The notes under the pieces: model-generated | Database searches by the model: none | Seen by the model: only the letters and a program-made list of their open reading frames with translations | Told to the model about the DNA's origin: nothing | Program-made: the position numbers and the translations under genes | In this document: positions 11,162-18,020 of the stretch, one piece after another | Position numbering within the stretch: position 1 is the first letter of the stretch | Layout: each line of letters begins with the position of its first letter | Origin: Gallionella sp. UBA4737 | GTDB taxonomy: Bacteria; Pseudomonadota; Gammaproteobacteria; Burkholderiales; Gallionellaceae | Assembly: GCA_002403995.1 (NCBI GenBank) | Contig: DHIV01000091.1 | Coordinates: forward strand, 1-26,776 | Reading direction: 5' to 3' | Length of the DNA stretch: 26,776 bases

Positions 11162-12838
11162 ATGTCCGTCGTCTTGAATTTTAAATCCCATTTAGCCGAA
11201 TTGTTCGCGCAGGCATTGAGCGAGGTCGCTCCGGATGCTATACAAATCGAAATACTGATCGAGCGCCCCAAGCTGGCAACGCATGGCGATTACGCCTGCA
11301 ATCTGGCGATGCAACTGGCCAAACCGCTGCGCAAATCGCCGCGCGATATCGCGCAGGCGTTGATCGCGGCATTGCCTGCTTCCGATATGATCGAGAGGCT
11401 GGAAATCGCCGGGGCGGGCTTCATCAATGTGTTCATCACCACGGCGGCAAAGCAGCACGTCGTGCATGGTGTGTTGCAGGCGGGTGCGGGCTACGGGCAC
11501 ATCCATCTCGGCGCAGGGCGCAAGGTGGGCGTGGAGTTCGTCTCGGCGAACCCGACCGGGCCGCTGCATGTGGGACATGGGCGCGGCGCCGCGGTCGGCG
11601 ATTGCCTGTGCAGCGTGTTGCATGCGGCGGGCTGGAATGTGACGCGCGAGTTTTACTACAACGATGCGGGTGTGCAGATCGATAACCTGACGCGCTCGGT
11701 GCAATTGCGCTGCAGGGGCATCACGCCGGACCATCCGTCCTGGCCGGAAGAAGGCTATCGCGGCGATTACATCGCGGATGTCGCCGAGGCCTATCTGGCC
11801 CAGGAAACGGTGGAAGCGGACGACCAGCATGTGAAGGCCTCGGGTAATGTGAACGATGCCGAGGCGATCCGCCATTTCGCGGTGGCCTATCTGCGCCGCG
11901 AACAGGACATCGACCTGCGCGCTTTCGGCGTGAACTTCGATGTGTTCGCGCTGGAGTCTGCGCTATACACCGACGGCAAGGTGGAAGAAGTAGTCAAGAA
12001 GCTGATCGCAAGCGGACACACCTACGAGCAAGACGATGCGCTGTGGCTGCGCACCACCGATTTCGGCGACGACAAGGACCGGGTGATGCGCAAGAGCGAC
12101 GGCACTTACACCTATTTCGTGCCGGACGTGGCCTATCATCTGGACAAGTGGCGGCGCGGTTTTGTGCGCGTCATCAACGAGCAGGGCGCGGATCATCACA
12201 GCACGATCACGCGTGTGCGCGCAGGTTTGCAGGCACTGGATGCCGGCATCCCGCCAGGCTGGCCGGATTACGTGCTGCACCAGATGGTGACGGTGTTGCG
12301 CGACGGCCAGGAGGTGAAGATCTCCAAGCGTGCGGGCAGCTATGTCACATTGCGCGACCTGATCGACGAAGTGGGCTGCGATGCGACGCGCTATTTCCTC
12401 GCCGCGCGCCACACGGATTCGCAACTGGTGTTCGACATCGACCTGGCGAAATCCAAAAGCAACGAAAACCCTGTGTATTACATCCAGTATGCCCACGCGC
12501 GCATCTGTGCGGTGCTGGCGCAATGGGGCGGCGAACGGAAAGCCCTGCTGAAGGCGGAGGTCGGCCTGCTGGACAACGATTATGAGACCACATTGTTGCA
12601 GAAGCTGATCGATTATCCGCAGGTGATCGAGAATGCCGCGCAGGATCTGGCGCCTCACTTGATCGCCTTTTATCTGAAGGACTTGGCGGCCGATTTCCAC
12701 AGCTACTATAATGCCTCGCGTTTTCTCGTCGAGGACGAAGCGGTCAAGTCGGCGCGTCTGGCATTGATCGCCGCAGTTGCACAAGTGATACATAACGGAC
12801 TGGCCTTGCTGGGTGTGAGCGCACCTGAAAAAATGTGA
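11162..12838 (+). CDS. argS: Arginyl-tRNA synthetase
   Basis: Encodes 558 residues of a class I aminoacyl-tRNA synthetase that charges tRNA-Arg with arginine in the cytoplasm. The N-terminal Add-1 tRNA-recognition domain (about 1-100) is followed by the catalytic Rossmann fold with the HIGH-type motif HVGH (136-139) inside the family signature VEFVSANPTGPLHVGHGRGA. The KMSK-equivalent is KISK (386-389), within VKISKRAGSYVTLRDL. The DALR anticodon-binding helical domain closes the protein, ending in GVSAPEKM. The length is normal. An extended -10 promoter is seen just upstream. The SPOR gene and dsbA follow in the order common in betaproteobacteria. Confidence 0.98.
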   Translation: MSVVLNFKSHLAELFAQALSEVAPDAIQIEILIERPKLATHGDYACNLAMQLAKPLRKSPRDIAQALIAALPASDMIERLEIAGAGFINVFITTAAKQHVVHGVLQAGAGYGHIHLGAGRKVGVEFVSANPTGPLHVGHGRGAAVGDCLCSVLHAAGWNVTREFYYNDAGVQIDNLTRSVQLRCRGITPDHPSWPEEGYRGDYIADVAEAYLAQETVEADDQHVKASGNVNDAEAIRHFAVAYLRREQDIDLRAFGVNFDVFALESALYTDGKVEEVVKKLIASGHTYEQDDALWLRTTDFGDDKDRVMRKSDGTYTYFVPDVAYHLDKWRRGFVRVINEQGADHHSTITRVRAGLQALDAGIPPGWPDYVLHQMVTVLRDGQEVKISKRAGSYVTLRDLIDEVGCDATRYFLAARHTDSQLVFDIDLAKSKSNENPVYYIQYAHARICAVLAQWGGERKALLKAEVGLLDNDYETTLLQKLIDYPQVIENAAQDLAPHLIAFYLKDLAADFHSYYNASRFLVEDEAVKSARLALIAAVAQVIHNGLALLGVSAPEKM

Positions 12839-12896
12839 TAGGCGCGTGACCATACAATGAGCCGCGAAAAATGCGACGAGACAGAACGGATAAGAC

Positions 12897-13493
12897 ATGG
12901 GCAGAGACAACGGCAATAAATCCACTGCGCCGCGCAAGGGCGGGGATTCCTTATGGGCGGGCATGCTTGCCGGCATGGTGATCGGTGTAGCCTTGGCTGC
13001 GGGCGTGGCGTGGTTTCTGATGAAGTCACCCAGACCATTCTTGAACAAGGAACAGCCGGCTCTGGCGAAACCGGATGCGACTAAAATCCCTGCCGCAGCA
13101 GAAAAGCCGGCTGCAACAGGCGATGGCAAACAGCATTTCGAATTTTACAAAATGCTGACTGATAAACAGGGTGCGGCAGCCGTTGTGCCGGCCAAGCCTG
13201 CAGACAAGCCCCAACCAGCCAAATCGCTATCGGCTGGCAGCAAAACTGCCGCGGGCTATGAACCGCAGATATTGCAGGCGGGGTCATTTTCCAATGTCAA
13301 CGACGCTGAAAATCTGAAGGCCAAACTTGCCTTGCTGGGTGTCGAAGCGAACATTCAAAGCGCGACCATCCCGGATAAAGGGGTGTGGTATCGTGTGCGT
13401 GTGGGACCATACAAAAATGCGGATGAGATGAATCATGCGCGCGGTTTTCTGAAACAAAACGGGGTGGAAAGTACTCCGATGCGGGCGCAATAA
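12897..13493 (+). CDS. SPOR-domain membrane protein (FtsN-like)
   Basis: Encodes 198 residues: a short basic cytoplasmic tail, one membrane helix (about 20-42), a Pro/Ala/Lys-rich periplasmic linker and a C-terminal SPOR domain (about 121-196, with QAGSFSNVNDAENLKAKL and WYRVRVGPY). The motif FEFYKMLTDK (81-90) in the linker is typical of this betaproteobacterial family. SPOR domains bind denuded glycan strands at the division septum, so a division or septal peptidoglycan role is likely. It may be a functional FtsN counterpart, though FtsN's usual N-terminal features cannot be confirmed. The gene lies between argS (58-base gap) and dsbA (31-base gap), probably in one transcript. The Shine-Dalgarno is weak. 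Confidence 0.88.
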   Translation: MGRDNGNKSTAPRKGGDSLWAGMLAGMVIGVALAAGVAWFLMKSPRPFLNKEQPALAKPDATKIPAAAEKPAATGDGKQHFEFYKMLTDKQGAAAVVPAKPADKPQPAKSLSAGSKTAAGYEPQILQAGSFSNVNDAENLKAKLALLGVEANIQSATIPDKGVWYRVRVGPYKNADEMNHARGFLKQNGVESTPMRAQ

Positions 13494-13524
13494 GCGTATT
13501 TACAATCACCATGAGGAGCGATAG

Positions 13525-14145
13525 ATGAAGAGCATGATCAAAGGATTGTTGGTTGCGGTAGCACTGTTTGTCAGCGGAACGGCATTAGCCGATGCCCAAC
13601 TTGGCAAGGATTATAGTTTGCTGAATCCTCCACAACCGACCAGCACCAGGAAAATCGAAGTCCTGGAATTTTTCTTCTACGGCTGTTCACACTGCTTTCA
13701 TTTGCACCCGCTGCTGAGCGCGTGGGAAAAGACCATGCCAAAAGATGTGGAGCTGACTTTCGTGCCCACCGTTTTCCGTGATTCCTGGGAGCCGATGGCA
13801 AGTACTTTCTATACGCTGGAAAGCATGGGAAAACAGCAACAGTTGCATGACGCGCTGTATCGTGCATGGAACGAAGAAAATACGGTCTTGGTCGACGAAG
13901 ACAAGATTGCCGATTTTGTGGCCAAACATGGTGTCGATCGCGCGAAATTCACCGCTGCGTACAACTCATTTGCCGTGCAAAGCAAGGTGACGCGCGCCAA
14001 GCAAATGATACGCAGTTATGGGATCAACGGCACGCCCACACTGGTGGTGGACGGCAAATATGTGATCGAAGGCTTGCAACCGGAGGACACCATCCGCGCC
14101 TTGAAGGACGTGATCGCGATGGCGCGCAAGGAACACCGCGGATAA
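13525..14145 (+). CDS. dsbA: Thiol:disulfide interchange protein DsbA
   Basis: Encodes 206 residues. A Sec signal peptide (MKSMIKGLLVAVALFVSG, cleaved near ALA-DA, residues 20-24) sends the protein to the periplasm. The thioredoxin-fold active site is CSHC (Cys54-Cys57) in FFFYGCSHC, where DsbA of enteric bacteria has CPHC. The cis-proline loop is GTPT (Pro171). It introduces disulfide bonds into exported proteins and is reoxidised by DsbB, which is not in the window. GAGGAGCG just upstream is a strong ribosome-binding site. Pairing with the SPOR gene is conserved in betaproteobacteria. The Ser in the CxxC dipeptide could alter its redox potential compared with E. coli. Confidence 0.95.
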   Translation: MKSMIKGLLVAVALFVSGTALADAQLGKDYSLLNPPQPTSTRKIEVLEFFFYGCSHCFHLHPLLSAWEKTMPKDVELTFVPTVFRDSWEPMASTFYTLESMGKQQQLHDALYRAWNEENTVLVDEDKIADFVAKHGVDRAKFTAAYNSFAVQSKVTRAKQMIRSYGINGTPTLVVDGKYVIEGLQPEDTIRALKDVIAMARKEHRG

Positions 14146-14188
14146 ACATTCACAGGAGCCGGGATTGCACCCGCAAGGAGTAGGCCGT

Positions 14189-14217
14189 GCGGTTCCCGTA
14201 GCTAATGCTACGACCGC
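14189..14217. repeat. Stable hairpin downstream of dsbA
   Basis: Stem GCGGT (14189-14193) and CGTAGC (14197-14202), a TAAT loop, then GCTACG and ACCGC (14207-14217), with a three-base bulge on the left. No T-run follows, so it is recorded as a structured element rather than a terminator. It could still protect the 3' end of dsbA mRNA. Confidence 0.5.
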
Positions 14218-14232
14218 TACACTCAGGAGAGA

Positions 14233-14272
14233 GGATCGAGTCAAAAGCAGGGCTGCAGGCTTAACTCGATCC
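14233..14272. repeat. Inverted repeat in the dsbA-SDR spacer
   Basis: GGATCGAGTCAA (14233-14244) faces TTAACTCGATCC (14261-14272), matching at 11 of 12 positions around a 16-base GC-rich loop. The AGAGAGGAT to the left and ATCCTCACTCCTC to the right suggest a larger degenerate palindrome. It may be a worn copy of another dispersed element. Confidence 0.5.
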
Positions 14273-14319
14273 CATATCCTCACTCCTCAATCCTGTTTTT
14301 GTGTGGTCAGCTTTGCATG

Positions 14320-14453
14320 GCCATTCGACTGATGAGACAACTGGTGAAACTACTAGCTATTCGACTAAGCGAGCAAGCAATGCTCGCCAAGTCGCTGGTT
14401 ATAGCCATCCCACTAAGCAACCCAAAGACGGTTGCAAGTGGTTGGTTATAATC
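14320..14453. repeat. Tandem array of ACTAAGC-type hairpin repeats
   Basis: This array fills the space before the SDR gene. A left-arm fragment (GCCATTCGACT, ending 14330) comes first. Module A (14347-14402) has ATTCGACTAA, stem GCGAGC-aagcaat-GCTCGC (14369-14374 with 14382-14387) and AAGTCGCTGGTTATA. Module B (14409-14450) has CACTAA, stem GCAACC-caaagac-GGTTGC (14417-14422 with 14430-14435) and AAGTGGTTGGTTATA. The stem bases differ between modules while pairing is kept, and the flanking arms are conserved. Module A aligns with the repeat inside priA at 4981-5029. The array ends directly before the start codon. Confidence 0.7.
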
Positions 14454-15230
14454 ATGCAAAAGACGCAGGTTAAGTCGCTGGTCATAAGCGGCGCGTCGAG
14501 CGGTTTAGGTCTGGCCTTCGCGCGCCATTATCTTGAACGCGGCGCGACGGTCGCCGCATTCGCCCGGCGTGGCGAACTGCTGCAAACTCTCAGCGCAGGA
14601 TTCCCCGATAAGGTTTTTTGTTACGCGCTGGATGTGCGTGATTCGACTGCCATACAACATGCGGCAAACGATTTCATCACCCGCGCTGGTGTGCCGGATG
14701 TGGTCATCGCCAACGCCGGGGTAAGTGTAGGCACACTCACCGAATACGACGAAGACATCGATGCTTTTCAGCAGGTGATGGATATCAACGTGCTGGGCAT
14801 CGTAAAAACTTTCCAACCCTTTGTTGCGGCGATGCGTGCAAGGAAACGGGGAACACTGGTCGGGATTGCCAGCGTGGCGGGGTTTCGCGGCTTGCCTGGG
14901 GCGAGCGCCTACTCCGCCTCCAAGGCTGCCGTCATTTCGTATCTGGAATCTTTGCGGGTGGAGCTGCGTGGCAGCGGAGTGAAAGTCGTTACGATTTGTC
15001 CGGGCTATATCAAGACCCCGATGACTTCCATCAATCCTTACTCGATGCCGTTCATACTGGATGCAGACGATGCTGCAAGACGCATGGCGCGGGCCATAGC
15101 ACGGCAAACTTCATTTGCCGTGATCCCCTGGCAAATGGGTTTGGTCGGGCGCATCCTTAAATGGCTGCCGCGCTGGTTATATGACAGGTTGTTTGCTCAC
15201 GCGCCGCGCAAACCGCGCGGACGCACCTAA
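14454..15230 (+). CDS. Short-chain dehydrogenase/reductase (SDR)
   Basis: Encodes 258 residues of a classical SDR. The cofactor loop is GASSGLG (13-19), the structural motif NAG is at 87-89, and the catalytic residues are Ser140, Tyr153 and Lys157 (YSASK). PGYIKTPM near residues 182-189 is the usual C-terminal signature. Arg38-Arg39 after the second strand (FARR) suggests NADP(H) preference. The substrate is unknown. The frame stays open to 14301, but upstream it runs through hairpin repeats, so the ATG at 14454, next to the family N-terminus, was chosen. No Shine-Dalgarno is visible before it. Codons 7-11 (AAGTCGCTGGTCATA) nearly copy the repeat arm upstream. Confidence 0.9.
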   Translation: MQKTQVKSLVISGASSGLGLAFARHYLERGATVAAFARRGELLQTLSAGFPDKVFCYALDVRDSTAIQHAANDFITRAGVPDVVIANAGVSVGTLTEYDEDIDAFQQVMDINVLGIVKTFQPFVAAMRARKRGTLVGIASVAGFRGLPGASAYSASKAAVISYLESLRVELRGSGVKVVTICPGYIKTPMTSINPYSMPFILDADDAARRMARAIARQTSFAVIPWQMGLVGRILKWLPRWLYDRLFAHAPRKPRGRT

Positions 15231-15349
15231 CGGAAATCCCTGCAAATCGCTGCGGACATGCAATAAGGCGCACGGGACGTGGCAATTCCTCTTTGCCAAC
15301 TCGGATAGTTTTCTGTATTCTGGGAAGCTGTTAGACCCCAAGTTCGACA

Positions 15350-15374
15350 GGCCTCCGGATTATGAGGCTTTTTC
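15350..15374 (+). terminator. Weak rho-independent terminator after the SDR gene
   Basis: GCCTC (15351-15355), an 8-base loop, GAGGC (15364-15368), then TTTTTC. The stem is only five base pairs, so termination may be partial. It lies 24 bases before the start codon region of the NrfJ-like gene. Confidence 0.4.
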
Positions 15375-15400
15375 TCAACCTGTTTATTAAGGAAGTCATG

Positions 15401-15727
15401 ATGAAAACCATTTTTACCTTGCTGGTTCTGCTGGCTTTTACCGGCACCGCCATTGTAGTACCACAATCCAGTGCGTTTGCGGCCAGCCAATACCCCAACA
15501 CAGGCAAAGTATTGGAAACGATGGATGCCTCGATATACACATACGTGCAAGTCACCGGCGCCAATGGCCCGGTATGGATCGCAGCCTCCAAGACCAAAGT
15601 CGCAAAGGGTGAAACCATCAGCTATCCTGATGGCGCAGTGATGACCAACTTTACCAGCACATCGCTGAACCGCACCTTCGACAAGATCATTTTTGTCGAT
15701 AAGATAAAAGTGGAAAAGAAGAAATAG
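15401..15727 (+). CDS. Small secreted NrfJ-like protein
   Basis: Encodes 108 residues. A signal peptide (MKTIFTLLVLLAFTGTAIVV) ends near SAFA-AS, leaving a mature protein of about 75-80 residues. The mature part (GKVLETMDASIYTYVQV, then VWIAASKTKVAKGETISYPDG) resembles the NrfJ-related family of small beta-rich periplasmic proteins, often found in bacteria rich in c-type cytochromes; this is recognition from memory. No cysteine is present, so it binds no haem c. Two ATGs are possible (15398 and 15401); the second is better spaced from AAGGA (15389-15393). Its function is unknown; an accessory role to a periplasmic redox enzyme is a guess. A strong terminator follows. Confidence 0.8.
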   Translation: MKTIFTLLVLLAFTGTAIVVPQSSAFAASQYPNTGKVLETMDASIYTYVQVTGANGPVWIAASKTKVAKGETISYPDGAVMTNFTSTSLNRTFDKIIFVDKIKVEKKK

Positions 15728-15745
15728 ACCAAACAGGTTAGTTTG

Positions 15746-15774
15746 AAACCCCGGTTTGCCACCGGGGTTTTTTT
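15746..15774 (+). terminator. Rho-independent terminator after the NrfJ-like gene
   Basis: Ten-base stem AAACCCCGGT (15746-15755) with ACCGGGGTTT (15761-15770), five-base loop, followed by a continued T-run to 15774. Strong and correctly placed 19 bases after the stop codon. Confidence 0.92.
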
Positions 15775-15814
15775 GTTGGTGGGAGGCAAATTCGCGCATT
15801 ACCAAGGAGCAAAC

Positions 15815-16423
15815 ATGAAACTGTATTATTCACCCGGTGCCTGCTCGCTGGCTTCGCACATCGCGCTGTATGAAACCGGTCTGCCGTTCGAGATCGACAG
15901 GATAATCAAAACCACCAAGATGACAGTAGGCGGCGAAGACTTCATGCAGGTCAATCCCAAAGGCTACGTGCCGACCATCAAGCTGGATGACGGCAGCATC
16001 CTGACCGAGGGCGCTGCGGTTCTGCAGTATATCGCCGACCAGAAACCTGCCTCAGGCCTCGCGCCCAAAGCGGGCACGATGGAGCGTTATCGCCTGCAGG
16101 AATGGCTCACCTTCATCAGCAGCGAGATTCATAAATCCTTCAGCCCGTTCTTCAACAAGGATGCGTCGGAAGATACAAAAAACATTGCGCGCAACAATCT
16201 GAACAAGCGCTTGGCTCATGCGGAAACTCAGCTGGCGAAAACTCCCTATTTGATGGGCGAGCATTTCACCGTGGCGGATGCGTATCTGTTCGTGGTGGTC
16301 GGCTGGAGCAAGCACGCTGGCTTTGATCTCGGCCCGTTCCCGAAGATACAGGAGTATCTGGCGCGAGTAGCTGCGCGTCCTGCCGTGCAAGCGGCGATGA
16401 AGGCAGAGGGCTTGATCAAGTAG
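15815..16423 (+). CDS. Glutathione S-transferase, beta class
   Basis: Encodes 202 residues. The N-terminal thioredoxin-like domain begins MKLYYSPGACSLASHIAL, with Cys10 in SPGACS, the active-site cysteine of bacterial beta-class enzymes. The glutathione-binding turn NPKGYVPTI (about 47-55) and LTEGAAVLQYIAD (about 64-76) follow. The helical C-terminal domain contains GEHFTVADAYLF, the N-capping box of GSTs. It is a cytoplasmic enzyme conjugating glutathione to electrophiles or acting on peroxides; the natural substrate is unknown. The ATG at 15815 follows AAGGAGC (15804-15810), so the longer open frame back to 15743, which overlaps a terminator, is not used. It is transcribed convergently with gatB. 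Confidence 0.95.
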   Translation: MKLYYSPGACSLASHIALYETGLPFEIDRIIKTTKMTVGGEDFMQVNPKGYVPTIKLDDGSILTEGAAVLQYIADQKPASGLAPKAGTMERYRLQEWLTFISSEIHKSFSPFFNKDASEDTKNIARNNLNKRLAHAETQLAKTPYLMGEHFTVADAYLFVVVGWSKHAGFDLGPFPKIQEYLARVAARPAVQAAMKAEGLIK

Positions 16424-16446
16424 TTCTCTGAGAAAATGTAGAAACA

Positions 16447-16472
16447 AAAAAGCCGCATTGTTGCGGCTTTTT
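16447..16472. terminator. Bidirectional terminator between gst and gatB
   Basis: Stem AAAAAGCCGCA (16447-16457), loop TTGT, TGCGGCTTTTT (16462-16472). A-run and T-run flank the GC core, so it serves the convergent gst (plus strand) and gatB (minus strand) transcripts. Confidence 0.92.
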
Positions 16473-16493
16473 GGTTTTGGGCTTCAGGAAAAG

Positions 16494-18011
16494 TTAACCC
16501 GCCAGCTTCTTCTTCAGCACGTCATTCAGCTGTGCCGGATTAGCCTTGCCCTTGCTGGCTTTCATTGCCAAGCCAACGAAGAAGCCGAACACCTTATCCT
16601 TGCCGCTGCGATACTCGGCCACTTGTGCCGGGTTCGCGGCGATGATCTCGTCCACGATCTTCTCGATCGCGCCGCTGTCAGAGACCTGCTTCAGTCCCTT
16701 GGCTTCGATGATGGCATCTATGCTTACCGTTACGGTTGCTGGATAGGTAGTTATCTTCAGATTCTGTACTGTCGCTTCGACATTAACTGTACCGGCTGCC
16801 CAAAGCGCATCAAAAAGCTCTTTGGCTGTCTTGTTGTTGAGTGTGCCATCAGCAAGACGTAGCAGCACCACTGCCAGCTGTTCGGCGGAAACCGGGCAGA
16901 CGGCAATATCCTTACCTTCACGGTTGAGCCGCGCAGCTACTTCGCCCATTAGCCAGTTGGCGCACAACTTCGCATTATTTTTACCTGCAGCCGCAATGCA
17001 ATCTTCGAAGTAATTAGCCATCTCGCGCGAAGCCGTAAGAATGCCTGCATCGTAAGTCGACAGGCCGAGTTCGTTTACATAGCGTTCGCGCTTTGCTTGT
17101 GGCAACTCGGGCAACGTGGCGCGTACCTGCTCCAGCATCGCGGGAGTGATGTCCAGAGGCAGCAAGTCGGGATCGGGGAAGTAACGGTAGTCATGCGCCT
17201 CTTCCTTGCTGCGCATCGCATGGGTTGTGCCTTTGTCAGGGTCGAACAATATCGTGGCCTGGTGTATCTTGCCGCCGTTCTCGATGGTGTCGATCTGCCA
17301 CTGCACTTCGTAGTCGATGGCCTGCTGCATGAACTTGAACGAGTTGAGGTTCTTGATCTCGCGGCGCGTGCCGAGCGCTTCGCCGGGACGGCGCACCGAC
17401 ACGTTGACGTCGCAGCGGAACGAGCCTTCCTGCATGTTGCCGTCGCAGATGCCGATCCAGCGCACCAGCGAGTGCAGGGTCTTGGCATACGCCACCGCTT
17501 CGGCTGCGGAGCTCATGTCCGGCTCGGAAACGATCTCCAGCAGCGGTGTCCCGGCGCGGTTCAGGTCTATGCCGGTCAGGCCCTGGGACTCGCCATGCAC
17601 CGATTTGCCGGCATCCTCCTCCAGATGCGCGCGGGTGATGCGCACCACCTTCTCATAGGGTTTGGCATTCCCGGACAGCGGCTCGACCTGGATGGTCAGC
17701 GCACCCTGCCCCACTACCGGCAGATCGAACTGGCTGATCTGGTAGCCCTTGGGCAGGTCGGGATAGAAATAATTCTTGCGCGCAAACACCGAGCGCGGCG
17801 CGATGTGCGCACCGACCGCGAGGCCGAACTTGATCGCGCGTTCCACCGCGCTCTTGTTCAGCACCGGCAGCACGCCCGGTAACGCGATGCTCACCGCGTC
17901 AGCCTGCGTGTTCGGCTCGGCACCATAGGTGGTGGAGGCGCCCGAAAATATCTTGCTGCTGGTCGAGAGCTGGGTATGCACCTCCAGCCCGATGACGGTT
18001 TCCCATTTCAT
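16494..18011 (-). CDS. gatB: Aspartyl/glutamyl-tRNA(Asn/Gln) amidotransferase subunit B
   Basis: Encodes about 505 residues. GatB is the kinase and tRNA-binding subunit that activates misacylated Asp-tRNA(Asn) or Glu-tRNA(Gln) before amidation. Family signatures include WETVIGLEVHTQL at the N-terminus, FYPDLPKGYQISQ, and DLNRAGTPLLEIVSEPDM. The C-terminal YqeY/GatB tail domain ends with PAQLNDVLKKKLAG. Two ATGs compete: the one at 18011 is six bases from AAGGA, while the upstream ATG at 18017 directly abuts it, so 18011 is preferred. It is the last gene of gatC-gatA-gatB, with only nine bases after the gatA stop. Confidence 0.97.
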   Translation of the reverse strand: MKWETVIGLEVHTQLSTSSKIFSGASTTYGAEPNTQADAVSIALPGVLPVLNKSAVERAIKFGLAVGAHIAPRSVFARKNYFYPDLPKGYQISQFDLPVVGQGALTIQVEPLSGNAKPYEKVVRITRAHLEEDAGKSVHGESQGLTGIDLNRAGTPLLEIVSEPDMSSAAEAVAYAKTLHSLVRWIGICDGNMQEGSFRCDVNVSVRRPGEALGTRREIKNLNSFKFMQQAIDYEVQWQIDTIENGGKIHQATILFDPDKGTTHAMRSKEEAHDYRYFPDPDLLPLDITPAMLEQVRATLPELPQAKRERYVNELGLSTYDAGILTASREMANYFEDCIAAAGKNNAKLCANWLMGEVAARLNREGKDIAVCPVSAEQLAVVLLRLADGTLNNKTAKELFDALWAAGTVNVEATVQNLKITTYPATVTVSIDAIIEAKGLKQVSDSGAIEKIVDEIIAANPAQVAEYRSGKDKVFGFFVGLAMKASKGKANPAQLNDVLKKKLAG

Positions 18012-18020
18012 GTTCATTCC

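Noticed and set aside
14301..14453. N-terminal extension of the SDR gene by 51 codons
   Set aside because: It runs through the hairpin repeat array and gives a low-complexity sequence unlike SDR proteins; the family N-terminus begins at 14454.
14320..14453. Repeats before the SDR gene considered as a CRISPR array
   Set aside because: Repeat units are imperfect hairpins with no regular unique spacers of constant length, and no cas genes are present.
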